From assembly GCF_021155765.1 (NCBI RefSeq), contig NC_060116.1, forward strand, positions 17,734,584 through 17,798,583: a stretch of DNA of 64,000 nucleotides. Reading direction: 5' to 3'. Both the position numbers and the translations under genes were made by a program. This DNA comes from Diprion similis (Eukaryota > Arthropoda > Insecta > Hymenoptera > Diprionidae). Numbering within the stretch: the stretch's first letter is position 1; the number at the start of each line of letters is the position of its first letter. Shown here in pieces: positions 27,747 to 41,106 of the stretch. The notes under the pieces are model-generated. The model saw only the letters and a program-made list of their open reading frames with translations. It had not been told where the DNA came from and did no database searches.

Positions 27747-28253
27747 GGGGGTGTCCTATTTATGTTCGCTAAAGAGTCTTCTGTCTTGTAATTCGAAAAA
27801 AATGAAACTGTGCGATCAATTATTTCCGAATTTTCAGTGTATGTTTATTACTATGTTAGATATTAAAAAAAAATTGTCAATCATTTTTATGAAAAATTTT
27901 GCCTGCTGACTCTCCTCGCCCGTGACCCCGTAGTAGCGCCGGTCTGCCGGATTTCTTCACTTCTGGTTATCTGAAAAAGAACAAAGCGGCATTTCAGTTC
28001 GTATTCATGTAGCTATCGTTCAGTAAACGAGCATGAAAATTGTTTTTGGCAAGTGCACATTTTATAAAAAATAATTTTATTGTCTTGCCGATTCATTGAA
28101 CGATAGCTGTATGTGCACGAAATAAATTGCCATTTGGCTTTTCTTTAATAATAAAGACGCATTGAAAATTCGGAAATAATTGATTGTCGAGTTTCATTTT
28201 TTTCCAATTACAAAAAAATTCTTACTTTAACGGACAAAAATGGGACATCATCC
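27747..28253. mobile_element. Foldback MITE flanked by TTAA
   Basis: Palindromic over its whole length of about 507 bp. Inside, AATTATTTCCGAATTTTCA near 27818 is inverted near 28155-28175, and CTATCGTTCA near 28012 is inverted near 28095-28105. TTAA lies at both borders (27743-27746 and 28254-28257), the target site used by piggyBac-type elements. The terminal sequence (GG..G.TGTCC) is not a piggyBac end that I recognise, so the family is open. Confidence 0.7.
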
Positions 28254-29888
28254 TTAAGTATTACTTGAGACTAAAGTGTGTGGGCATTTTTTCGGACTTG
28301 TAAAAAAATATTTTCAGAGGATGGAATTTTTTTCGATTCTCGACATAACTTGGATCAGGAAGGTATGGCAAAAAAGTTGGTGGTTCAAAAATCTTTAGAT
28401 TTTCACTCAACTTTGTATTGCCATGAACCTTCCATTTTTGTTGTTTGTGAAGACAGGTTTTATATTAGAAAAAAAATGAAATAATTTTTGTGTAGTCATT
28501 CAAACACTTTCGATGTTATTCCTACATAATTTATAGGGATATGCAAGGAAATGTATTGTAAAATTCGCATAGCAGGCCTCGGCTACTTAGTGGCGATGGA
28601 CATTTTTTTTCTGCAAGTCTCGGCACAAAATCGTATTCGATCAACCATTTGCGCTACTCCCTATGTACCTAATTTTCCAGAATCGTTTCAGTAGTAACAA
28701 TATAGTGAAATTAAAATTAAAACTAACCTGCGTGTAACTACTTCTCCGAATCTCTTTAGTAATAACAGTATACAGAAACTATAAGATTATAATTAACCTG
28801 GGATGCTATGGTAAGATAACCAGTTTGTGTTGAGACTGTGGACATTTTCTCGCAGCTCCATTAAATACCCAATGCCCAATATTCTGATTTTTTTTTTGTA
28901 GGGTTTGCTACATATTTCTCTGGATTATAAGTTTTGCCAGACCTATTTAATGCAAGTTATATGAATTTTTGTGTTAATAAAAATTTGAGCAAATTCACAG
29001 TGAATGCTTTTAACTAGTACTGATGTGTGGTCAATTATGAATAACATCCAGGTGGGTTGGAAAAAAAGTAGCTGTACCGACAAAGATTGTCCTTATCGAT
29101 AAAGCACTTTGGAGTGCTGCAGTTATATATTTACACGTTGGCTTATATTTACAAAGCAAATGACTAATACGAAAATAAAAAGAAAGTAAAATAAAAAATA
29201 TATAAGCCTTCACAAAAACATCAGATATCTGACTCATACCAGAATCATAGTGTGTATAATTAGATTGCTAGATCCAACTAGGTGAGGTGGTGTACATCCG
29301 ACAAGTTAATTAATTTACATATAAGTAACGCAGACGCTACTGCACTAGTAGCACAGTAAGAATAAATGAATTGAAATATACATATCAAGGTAAAAGTATA
29401 TAGTCCAATAGTTGATGTGACGATATGCTTTTAGCGTAAAGTCAGAGAATGAGATGAAAAATTAATGAATATTGACCATCGCGCTATTGAACGATATGCA
29501 TTAATCTTGAATAAATACAGAAACACGTAAATGTAAGAGGTAAGGTAAAGTATGATTTACATGTATTGAGGCCCATGTATTTCACACTAAAGTTTATATT
29601 TGCAAGTGCTGCACATATATTAAACTCACCCACCACTTTATTTCTGGCATACTCGCAACATATTGTTCAGGTTAAAATATATGACACTAAAGAAATTAAG
29701 TCTGTCAATTAGAAATTGGGCACCAGCTTTGCATTTAGTGAACAATCTTATGACCTTACTAAATTTAACTTTGATCAATGAGTGCCAAGTTCATGTTTAT
29801 TTTCGCATTTCCATATCTTTTCTGACAGATCCCACACATTAATTCTTGTTTTCAAATTAGGTGTTTATTATTAGGTATTAATACTTGG
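28254..29888. other. USP8 3' flank
   Basis: AT-rich, no supported gene. Probably contains the USP8 3' UTR; an AATAAA on the minus strand lies only about 20 bp after the stop (29869-29864). Confidence 0.45.
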
Positions 29889-32800
29889 CTACATGCCTAT
29901 GTAAGGTGAATTTGGAACAGATGTGTAGAAGAGTAAGTAAGCACTAGCAGTTTGTGATTTCACCTCGCTTGGTGGTACCTCTCGTACTGTATGATCATCG
30001 TATTTGTACCATCTGAAAATACAAGAATATCCATAGTTAAGTACAACTAAGTGACAGTGATACAGTCAAAAATTAAGACAAATCGGAACAAAACTACAAG
30101 TTGTTTTCAGTTCATCTAGCTGTCTACTCGATTTTATGGTTATACCAGGTACAGATATATGTTTTTGTAAAAAGATTTATAAATCGATAATCCACTATAC
30201 AAAACTATATAATATCGAATCCAAGACGTAAATCTTGTTTTTGCACTCCATGAAAATGTGTATGTATCTGAAAATCATGACTTGAACAAAGTTCAAGGTG
30301 ACGTAGCATTTTTTCTAGATAATTTCAGAATAATTATCTTGTAGAATAGTCGATAATTATTATTTCAACATACATAAATATTCTTTTCGTTTATTTTTTT
30401 TTTGTTTCTAAAATCTCCCAGGTTCACAACAATCGTTGTAAATTCCAAGGAAAGAGGAAGAAGCAAATATTCTTGTTGTAGGTACTGACTTATTTTGTGA
30501 AGCGCTGTTGCAGTAGGCAGTGTAATGGCCACCATCCATAGTTCCATAGTGATTCGAAACTGCATACAAATTATAAGTTTGTTGATAAGAGTTTGGCACA
30601 GTAATGGTACTTCCAGAATCGTATGCTACATAACTCCTTAGATCTAGTGAAACAAGGGGGAAATCGACCGCAGTATTTATTTTTTGTATCCATCCACCAG
30701 TCTCGCCAAACCTATTTAGGTGAATTACTATTATTGGTGCCAGTTTAACAAAGTCAAACTTTTTCGTCGCATCTCTTGCAGTTTTACAGCTTGGACATCT
30801 CCATCCCGAAACTCGTTGTCCACTTACATACTTCCTTATGCAGTCCTGAAAGAGAAATCATTGTAATCACTACATTCAACTCTCTCGGGAGAACTTCCTT
30901 CCAGAGGCAAGTATTATAAAAATCTTTGTATCAGAATGAGATCTGAAAACTACTGCCAGCAACCTCCAAAGGCAGAAGTACAAAAAATTCGGAAAGACTT
31001 CGGTTCCAGTAAATCTCAACTTCATGGTGAAGATAGAAATTGGGTAATGACTGAGTTGAAATTAGACTTTGTTGAAAAATGACTACTATCGTACAGCATC
31101 AACTATACAATAATATATTAATGCTCAATAATTTTGCCTGGCTGACAATGAAACTCATTAAGTAGTGACATACATCTAGAGTACATCGATTGGTATCTGG
31201 AAGAGATAATGTCAGACTGTTGAAACTTTCATAGGTTGTGCTACTGTCTCCACATGTAGCACAGCTGATGGTGGATCTAAGTTGACCGAAAAACAACTGA
31301 GATATTATAGAAGTTTGACCATCCAGAGCTTTGTCCCATTCCTTTTCTGCATTACTAATCGGGCGATCTGATTCCGGTTTCGCCTTCTGTAAGAGGAGAG
31401 TGGTAATGTGATTCATTTAATAAGGATTGCATCGCATAACGCGAATTTTCAAGCAATGTGGACAAGTTAATTTTTTTTATTCCTACCGTTTTAAGATCGT
31501 TATGCATCCAGTCTAACAGGAATGTTAGAAATTCGTGAGAATCTTGCTGCTCATAGCTCTCGAACTGCATTTTGTACTGCCCAATTGCTACCTGATAAAA
31601 ATTTAAATTACCAATTGTTTTGGCATTTTGAACATTCCAGTGATATTTACAACTTAGCTGACAACATTATGCTATTTTCAGCATACAATAATAAAATATT
31701 CGAATATTAATCAAGCTTAATTAAATTAAATATTTCGGTGTAAATCTTTGTCACCATACCTTGAGATCTCTGGGTGATATACTTCGATAATGACCACACC
31801 AAAGCGCCTTGATCACCTGCGCGACTTCTTCAACAACTTGACCTTGGTTCTTTTTATTTTTTGTATTTAAATCGTCGGTATAAAGTCCGTGAATGAAATA
31901 TCTTGCCAAGCTAGTGGTGTTACTCAGGCACTGAATTATACTGTTCATGTAGCAAGAGTTTCCAAGGTTTTTGAGTCCAGTTATACCAGGATGCTGAAGT
32001 CAATACAAATTACACAACGTGAATACCGGTATTTTAACGAAGTATTTCAAAGTCTATCATTATTAACGATTGGTAAGGAATAACTTCACTAATCGCCTTT
32101 ATTTACCTTCTTGAAATAACTGATGATGTATTGGGATGATAGCTTTCTATGTACTCTTGTATAAACCATATTTATTTGGCAGTGATAATATTAATTTCAT
32201 TTAAAATTTGATGCATGAAAGTGAAAAATTAAACCAAGGAGTAGCCAGTTTTTTTTTCTCAAAGGCAACATATTTTTTTATGAGAGATTAAAGATTAAAA
32301 TAATGATGTGAAAATTGAATTGAACCGATGTATCGCAGTTTTTGAATTTCAAACGGCAAACATTACTGGATGTCACGTAAACACAGAAATGTGGCCGACA
32401 TGAGAAGGAAGAAAAACTCATGCACCGTAAAAGTTATTCCTGCAGCTATATGTAGACACAATACAACAAATGTTGTGAACCCCAGAAACCACGTGAATTT
32501 TTACCCAGTAATTTTTTTCCAGAAAATGAAGATAAATTCAGTAACACCTGGCACCTAGGTAGGTCAGTCAGTAATTACAGTTTTCCTTCATTGTGGTCTC
32601 TTGGAAGGCATGTATATATTGAACATTAGTCATTAGATTGGATTGGGAAGCCCTGCGTGATCTCCCATGCTTCCATATACATATACGTGTCTGCTAATTG
32701 GCAAACGTGACCATACAGCACGTGGAATATTGTGCCTACACAATCTGCGGATATGTATACTAATATAATCCTTATTCGGAATCAAAGTTAGATTTTTAAT

Positions 32801-35800
32801 GACTGTTATTACGGAACCAAATATGGGTTTGTTTTTGCTTTCACAGCTTTGGCCTGTCAGGTATCGACATTGGGCATGCTTTGTAGTAACTTTGGCTTAA
32901 CTTAAAGAGCAGCATGATTCTGGTACTTCGATACTGCGTAAAAAAGCAGTTGGATAAAAAAAATAGAACTCAAGCTATTCCGTTGGAATAGTATTATGGT
33001 ACTAATAGCACTATATCAATTGAAGTAAAATATGGATTATACAAATAATATTTCAACAATCAAATACGTTATTCCCGCTATCTACGTATGTGATAAGAGG
33101 CAAGGTCAGGTAACCAATGATAGCTAGTCGGTAGCCGAATCTAAAGATCTTTCACCGCATGTTTGCCAAGGTGGTAATTATTTTGACACAACGACAACTA
33201 AAATAATATTTTACCTCGTAATGGAGCAATGAAGAGAAATGAATTCAAATACTCACAGGATTGCTATTATCAACTACATTGAGGAATTTGATTTGGACCA
33301 TCTTCTCTTGAGATGCTTTTCTCAAATGCTATTGTACTCTTGTATGATACTTGGAAATTGTGATAAATCATTAGCATACACACAGCTACTGTGTGCACAT
33401 ATCTGCGAGTACAGATGTTCAGAGGAAATACAATGAATGAAAGGGCCTATTTCACAAATGATCGATCACAAGTTGTTAAACATCATGTATTATGAGAACT
33501 CATATCAGTTGAGCACTCGCTGCTTAACCAAACTAAACTAAACTCGGATACTGGTGGGTAACTAGCACATAACTGTGTTATCTCAATTTGATCGCAATAT
33601 CTCCTGCACACGTGATCAATGGATTCTGATAACATTTTAGATTTTAATAACTCTTCGAAACATTTTGAAAACTCAACTGTGACAAGCAAGATCTAATATT
33701 CAAACTTTACGTATTTACATATCATTTTGGTAGAATATTAAATTGTGTTGATAGAAGATCTTTACGGCCGCTACAGTTTGATAAGATAAAAAAAAATTAT
33801 ATTCATTTTGTGTACATAAATTATTGAAATCTAAGGCTGAAAGTGTCAATTTATTTATACATCACAGTGAAATATTGCAGTAGCAGATAACTTCAGTTCT
33901 GTGCTCGGTATCTGCGATATTGGTGAATAAATTTCATCAAATATTGAGAACACTAATTCTGGTACGATTTTTGCATTAATATTACACAAAATTCTGAACC
34001 ATGACCTTGTCTTATTCGTATAATAGCGCTATCGGAATGGTCCATACCAAAATAAAAGTATGATCAACGATGTAAAATGTGAAGAAGTGCTATTTTTAGT
34101 TCCTGCCAAAAATGACTGATAATTCAACGGGTATTAGTTAAAAAAGCTTCACTAACAGACGAAACAGATGAAAAATCCCAACACTACCGTTTAAAAAGAT
34201 AGGGCTCGATGTGTGGGTTTAAACGGACATATCACAGAGATTCATATATCAAAATACCATTTCCGTTTATCTGCGACATAGCCGTTAGTCTCAATCAGCC
34301 TTTATCGCGTATCTGGTTGAGATAGGTCTTTTTCATTAGGTCCCATCGAGTTTAACACAATTAACCATTATCAGTTTTTGAAATATATTTCGATAAATGA
34401 ACTATTGAACTATTCAATTTATCATAATGCATATATTCCTAACAGTCATTTACCTAGAAAGTTTTGATTAACTGCACTATTCTTACTGACAGTATGATAA
34501 CATATTCTATGATAAAACAGCAGGCCAATTTGAAGTAAAGTTATGTTTGAATTATAAAGATGATTCCATTACCATGTTTCCAAACACTGGATTCATCCTC
34601 TGTTCCCGATCCCTCCTCAAAGGTTGAGTGTTGATAAAGGTATTGTTCATAATATTATTTTTATGTTGATGTTGTACCAGAGGCTTTGATGTTCTGTCGA
34701 CTTGTGGTGTTTTATAGTCAAGACCTCGGATGGCCGACTCATTGCGAGTTTCCAACTGGTGTATGGACCAAATGAATATGTTCACTTCAAGTTAGGAAAA
34801 CATACGCCAATTGGGAAATTTCATGAAATTTTATATTCTGATACATGCCCATAGCAATGGTCGTTTGTCTTTTGCGGAGCGCAAAGTATGTAAGTATGTA
34901 AGCCATAGCTTATACTGTGTTTGGATTGGACAAACTGACTCCGAAACTGATAGATCCAAAAATTAAAAAAATTTGTTCAAATTCTGTATGCTATCAGAAT
35001 AGAGAGCTTGAAATTTTTGTAATATTTCAGAATGCTGTAACATGCGCCAGATAATATTTTTTAATTTAATGAATGTGTTGACGATTTTATAATTGTCTGC
35101 AGAATTATTCAAAATATAAGTTGTGAAAATTTTTTGGCTACATGCCGATCGATCTGGAGTGTTATCAATGTAAAAAGTTGTCTTCACGATTTATGAAGGG
35201 GGAAAAGAAATGAGCCGTGATGGCTGTGAATCTAAAAATAGATATCAACCAAGGCATACGTTATTGAATGAGAGAACGACAGACTGTGCCCAAACTGGTA
35301 AAACTGAATAGCATGATATGCTATTCAGATGGACGTTTGAAACAGATAGTTCCAGCTAAATTGAATAAAAATATTCATCATGATGTGGATCTCTGGCTCA
35401 AGAGAGTGTAGCTGAATTAATATACTGAAAGCCAGTCCAAGTTAGAAATGTCAATACAATGCTACTTCAGTCATATGAGAGTGCTATTAACATACCATGC
35501 GGATGCCTTGGAGCAGACCGCTTCAATGCACTCAGGGTGACACTATTCTACATTGGCTGAAATGCATTGAAATTATATGACTTGGTTCACATTGTGAGTG
35601 CAAAAGGCATGTTTCAGGAGACCATCTTTGTATAAAGGCAAATATGGGCTACCATTGTTTGAATTTCAATCCATCTGTTATCAATGAGCAAGTTAAAAGC
35701 AGATATTTACTTTGTGTTGTGACTTTAACTTCTTTACCTTCACGAGGTTTGGACTAGAATATGATCGTTTAAGAGCACTGTTCCTTATCTGTCCATCCTG

Positions 35801-38800
35801 TTTTAAAGGTGTTTTTTGCATATCCTTTTCAATAGCAGTTGGTGGAGTAGACATATTTTTACGTTTAATTTCTTCATTTTCCTCATGCTTTCTAATAATC
35901 AAATACACGTCGACATAGACAGTCATTACAAAATGAAAAAAGATTAGTCATCATACCATTGAATTTCATAATGTCGACAAGATCCTACTTGGTCACTTAC
36001 TTATCTCGTTCGCTTACGAGTACTCTTTGCTCAATCGCCAGATATTGGGCTTCCTGCTCAGCAACGCCAATATCAAGTTCAAGTCTAACTTCTTCGTCGT
36101 GATGTTTAGGATTCACTTTGATTCCCTCCCGTTTGCATCTGTCCAATGCTTCTTTAATACTTGAGATTTGTTTCGTCTATATGAGTAAAAGCAGTACTTT
36201 TATAAAATATCTGACTTCATAAGACTTTGGGCACATCACTATCCTCTGTCACGTATAAATAAACTTAATAAAGTGAAAGTTAGCAATGAATATAGAGGTC
36301 TGATTGTAGGATTTCTATTTTCGTGAAATTTACTTACCATTTCAATCATAGCCTCATTTATGGTTATCGTTTGTTTCGATGTTTCAGTCTCCAGCTGCGA
36401 GCTATCATCGTCGTTATCTCTACGAATTAACTGACTCTCCAACAACAACTTCTTTTTTGCCAATTTCAACTGAGTGTTTACCGCATGACTTTTCAACCTT
36501 AATAAGTTTAGCACCTTCTCGGAATCCACATCATAAGTTTTTTCAATATTAGGTTTACTACTGCGATCGACTGCTGGTTTTTTAATGTTGCTTTCTGCAG
36601 ATTCAATTATTATACTTCGTGCTTCATCATTCTGGCTGAGCCATAAACTGCTAGGGTGCAAATTTGCTGTTGTCTTTTTTGGTAAAATTACAGCTTTTGG
36701 CTGATCATCAATAAAGTCTGCTTGGACTTTTAATGTGCCAGTTAATATAGAAGAGTATTTGTTGTTCTTTTTATTAATATTTCGACTATCCAAAGTATTG
36801 GTATATGTAATTTGTGAATTTTTCTTCTCATTTAACATAGGTTTCAAACTCCTCGCTGGAATCTGCTTAACCTTTATTTCTGACATTGGTTGGTCTTCGT
36901 CCGATTGATTCCACTCTGGGTATTCCACTTCTTCCAAGATTCTTGCCATGCTGTTATCCTCAATGTCAGGGGGCATTACACCAGGATTTGTAGTCAGCGT
37001 AGGGAAACAATTTAACCATTCTTTGTAACCTCCGTCCAGTACAACTATCCTCTCGTAAGCTACACCTGGATCCCACTCAAGCAGTATTTTCCTCAGCACA
37101 TTCAATTGATTGGCTGATTGCAATGAGGCTTTCGTCGACTGCCAATCTAACAATACTATCAGGTCGCAGTATTCCCGAGCTCTGTGGCGAATAACTCGAC
37201 ATGTTCGCTCATCTCCATTCAATCGTTTAAAAAGGTCAGTAGCTAGTATTCTGGAACATTAGAAATATTAGAAATAATTAGCGACCTGTTTCATTCATTT
37301 AATAAAAAATAATTCAAGAATCAGTCTGAAGACAGGGTGTGTTTGGAGACTAGAAAAAAAATCCCAGAATTTTTCCAACTTTTCCGGCGAAAAATATTCT
37401 TTTTCCTACGCACATAGCATAGATTACCGATATTACTTTTTATATCGAGGAAATAACAAAACCTTTCATATATTTTTATAATACCGGGCCTTATAGTCGT
37501 CACGAAGGTTGTTTGTAGCTTGCAAAATATGAAATTCTATCAATGAAATCGGAGATTTCATATTAAGAGGCCATATTAAGAATTTCAGTGTACAATAATA
37601 ACTTGAATATCAAAAATATCCTGGAACCTTTATTCGGCATCAGGTACATCATGTCTCTAATGGTATAAGGACGTATGCCCCATTATACGACCTTTTAACA
37701 CATGTGAAGGTAAAAAGGTGTATTTTTACCCTTTGTATTTACACGATAAATATATGGATACAATGAAAAACGTTGAAATTGAAACGTGGATCAATTAATG
37801 GTAGAAGGTCTAAGTACTGGCGGTTATGCCCTTACATCACGAACTTTATGAAAAATGATCATATTCTCTAATGGTAGAGGTTTGCATGTTCCCACATACA
37901 ACCTTATACCATTGCGTCCAACATTACTTATTGAGAAAATAAAACATTTCAAATATTCTCCTCAACATTAATGAAACTTTACTTTTCAAAAGTCTCTAAA
38001 GCGTTGGCGAGAAAAAGCAATTTGGCGGATACAATCTTATACCGTTATGTACGATATTATTTTTTGACAAAAGATGAGATTATAAATTTGTAAGGGCATA
38101 TCCACCAAACATAAGGCCTTTCATCTTTATTCATTTTTTCGGTTGACTTTAGTGTAGATATATATTTTGAGTGATTTTATAGCAAATGCCGCAAATGGAA
38201 AAAATTATACACCCTTTTACCACCAAATTTGCCTTTTTAGTCCATTCATCCTTCTACCATTAGACACGAGATATTATTATACAATGTCAACCAGGCAGAA
38301 TGGGAAAAATATTCCCCCAAAAAATATGAATTGTGCAAAATTTATCTTATTATGATGGACTACAAGACAATTCCCGTGTTTTTTCCAGTTTTTACCCCGA
38401 TACGTATACACCCTGGAAGAGTATCTAATTGAAATCCAATGGAAAATGAGTGTTTACCCAGTCTTTATTATGTCAGTTGGAATGTTAACGCATTGGTTGC
38501 TGGTGACATGTGAATTTTGAAAATCTCCTTGCTGTCTAATATCGATTACTATTATTCGATCACCCAGTTTTTGCATTTCTTGAAACATCTCCATGCATGT
38601 TATTGATGTTTCAGTCTGTTTCGTATCCGGATCATCCGTCGGTGTGTCAGGTAAATTCAGCTCGATATCCCCAACTTCATTCAATAAATCATCATCGTTT
38701 ATGTGATCACTTTCAATTATCACTTTGTCAACAGTATTCACTATATGTTTAGTATTTTCTTCTAATCGTTTCACTTTATACCTGTTTTTCAATCTATCGG

Positions 38801-39307
38801 CAATCTCTTCCAAAAGACTTAGTATCTCCTTCACCTATAATTTACACACACTCAGCTGTATAATTGAGGTATGGATTTTTGGAAAATCAGTAATGCTCAA
38901 AAGTCAAGAAACATTTTCTAAAAAGTATGGGGACTGGATGATTGAGAGTAAAAAAAACTGAAGGAAATGGGTGTAAACACTATATTTTCTGCCATCTACC
39001 AAAACCCATACCTTTTACATAAAATTACCTTAGACCCCGAAACATAAGGCTTGAGGAATTCTTTGTTTTCTGTGAAATCAGGCGTTTTTTGGAGCCACCG
39101 AATACACTGAATCCATCGCATATAAACTATATAAGCCATTTCATCGTCCCCAGTCAATCTGTGTTTCTTTCCTTCGTCGAGTAATTTTCCCAAAGATTTA
39201 CAGACCAGCCTAGGGTTTTTCTTTTCGAATTTAACTTCTGCTTGACTAGTCAAATCTTCGAAACATGTGGCACAATGGAGCGGACAAGTGGGTACAGTAC
39301 TTGGCAT
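29889..39307 (-). CDS. USP8: USP8/UBPY ubiquitin hydrolase
   Basis: Cysteine deubiquitinase that acts on endosomes and controls receptor sorting through ESCRT-0. Eleven coding exons (minus): 39307-39029, 38834-38458, 37250-36338, 36176-36001, 35891-35711, 34755-34573, 31993-31760, 31591-31487, 31386-31174, 30845-30490, 30012-29889. The phases all chain, giving 1046 residues (human about 1118). Order: MIT/dimerisation region (1-93), coiled coil, rhodanese-like domain ending LLDW...LDGGYKEW (about 180-290), 14-3-3-type motif RSYSSP (624-629), then the USP domain with Cys box GNSCYMNS (Cys717), QQDSHEFL, zinc pairs CATC and CPSC, and His box DGGHYTAY (His994). The tail is WYKYDDHTV...LLFYTS. The exon at 34755-34573 has a weak acceptor but keeps phase and carries MNPVFG. 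Start at the first ATG, MPSTVP. Confidence 0.95.
31994..34572. other. Longest USP8 intron
   Basis: 2.6 kb intron before the catalytic-Cys exon. AT-rich; no repeat structure or nested gene recognised. Confidence 0.6.
37605..38325. mobile_element. Foldback element in a USP8 intron
   Basis: An imperfect palindrome of about 700 bp. The left arm near 37615-37740 (TCTCTAATGGTATAAGGAC, then AAAAAGGTGTAT) matches the reverse complement of about 38195-38300. Short ATACCATTA-type motifs recur along both arms. The borders are approximate. No coding capacity. It splits the rhodanese domain only at the gene level, since it is intronic. Confidence 0.65.
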
Positions 39308-40163
39308 TGTCACCGTAAGATTCTGTTGTTAAATTAAAGGGTTAATCAGGTCGTCCGCTGAACCAACTATTTGGAAGTTGAGGTTTCTGCAACTAGTTAA
39401 TCCTATGGTCAATTGAAAGTTGCACCGACATCGTGAAGTTTTATCAACATTAGTACACATTGAACAAGACTCATCATATTTTAATACTTTTTGTTAATGC
39501 AATAGGAATTACGAAATCTGTATTTGTCAGATTGAGATAAAGCCCAGATTCTCTAAGTTGACTGTATTTGGAGAATTCGGAAGATTTGATCGTAGGAAAT
39601 ACATAGCATGCCGCATAAAAGGTAAGTACGTAACACAACATTGGTGGTTATGCAAACTGTGACATTTGCCTTCTCGTCCCTTTCGTTGTTGATTTAAACA
39701 TCCTAGTGTTTCGACAGTGGGAAGAGAAAGATACCGTTGCTCGCAACTCCCAACTGACAGGTGACAAATAATTAAAGTCAATGCAGATAATCCAAAGCAC
39801 TAAAATGTATTCCACATGAAACGCGTACCGCGCACATACATAGAGGTATTTGACGGAATCTGACCATTCTGACCCGACAGATCACAGTCACCGTGTAAGA
39901 TCATCCTTAGACCATACAGAAGATAGGTTCACATAGGCGCGGCGGTGCGGAGCGCGGTTGAGTGGTAACCAATCACAATGCTTAAAATCTAGTGAACACC
40001 ATATTTTAGGCATTTTGATTAGTTAACGCTTGACCGCGCTCGCGTCACAGTGACGTCCTCCAGTACTCCGCGAAAATTCCCGAATTTTAGACACTAGAAA
40101 TTATTGCCGAAGTACATACATACATACATACCTACAGCTAGACTCAAGCTATAGCAGCGTGAA

Positions 40164-40391
40164 GGTAAGATTTCACGGGCGGTAAAAAGCAACAGCAGTT
40201 TAGTAACTTACTTGATGTTACTAACGTCGGTCTAGTTATTTGCGCAGTTTCAGCGTTGCTCGTGAATTTGCTGTTCTGCTGTTCGGATGAATGAAATTCA
40301 AGCAGCAAAAACTTGCGCCGGAAGTGCTAGTAACTTTCAATGAACTGCTGCTGCTGCTGCTACTTTTTGCTGCCCATGAGATCTTAGGGTT
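40164..40391. mobile_element. Small palindromic element with CAG-rich arms
   Basis: Left arm TAAGATTTCACGGGCGGTAA followed by AAAGCAACAGCAG is inverted at the right end (CTGCTGCTGCTGCTGCTACT, then TTTTGCTGCCCATGAGATCT). About 230 bp, non-coding. Confidence 0.65.
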
Positions 40392-40650
40392 CGTTCCCAA
40401 ATTAGCTGTCAGTTCCTAAAACTCCCTAGGATAGAGTCAGACCTATGGTGCGTTCCGGAATTAGCTGGCAGCGTTAAAAACTCCCTAGGACAGAGATAGA
40501 GCAGCCCCGAACTTGTCCGCACAAAAGAGATGAAAGATTGTTGACAGCACTGAGAGCTAATATCGGAACGCACCCCTAGTCACAAACTCGGCAGCGTAAA
40601 AAAGGTAAAAGATTTCTGACAGCACTGGAAGCTAATATCGGAACGCATCC
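40387..40650. mobile_element. Nested pair of short inverted-repeat elements
   Basis: Outer ends GGGTTCGTTCCCAAATTAGC and GCTAATATCGGAACGCATCC enclose an inner unit (40447-40573) with the same ends, GGTGCGTTCC and GGAACGCACC. ACTCCCTAGGA occurs in both left halves and GACAGCACTG in both right halves. It looks like one copy inserted into the middle of another. Non-coding. Confidence 0.65.
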
Positions 40651-40692
40651 TTTAGCCTGACGCCAGTGGCGTCACGCCACGGTAGCGAAAAA

Positions 40693-40728
40693 CCACGGAG
40701 CAGTAGGAGTCCTACTTACTGCTCCGTG
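40693..40728. repeat. Short perfect-stem hairpin
   Basis: CACGGAGCAGTA and its complement TACTGCTCCGTG lie a few bases apart, able to form a 12-bp stem or cruciform. Confidence 0.75.
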
Positions 40729-41106
40729 CGGAAAACTGCCCATGAAAATATATCGGCAGGACGGTCAGTCTCGGGATATGATGTGCAATAGAGAACGACG
40801 TAACTTCTGTCACTCTTTCTTCTCCCGAATGCGGCGCATGTGCCGTTGGCCCTAACTCAGATTAATTGAAAATCGTCAGGACTTGGGTTCACACGGTTCA
40901 CGGTGTAAGATAGGCACCGACTACGTTTGCATCCGACAATCAATGTCAAGGTACCTCGCAAGGTACTGTCAACCAAGTGGAGTAATCAGCATCCATTTCG
41001 ACGGAATAGACGAATTAAGGAGCTGTAGAATATTGCGACATGGTTGCAGGTTGCAGATTTCTCAATCCTTCAACACATTTACAAGAAAAGTAATAATTCT
41101 ATAAAG

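Larger units (their letters stand above)
39308..41106. promoter_or_regulatory. USP8/RalBP1 divergent intergenic region
   Basis: 1.8 kb between two start codons on opposite strands, more GC-rich than its surroundings, with a CCAAT box in AACCAATCACAATG (39967-39980). It contains a 31-bp motif shared with the NSE4/PRPF3 promoter gap (40051-40081), and two short palindromic elements. Probably a bidirectional promoter; the start sites cannot be read from sequence. Confidence 0.6.
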
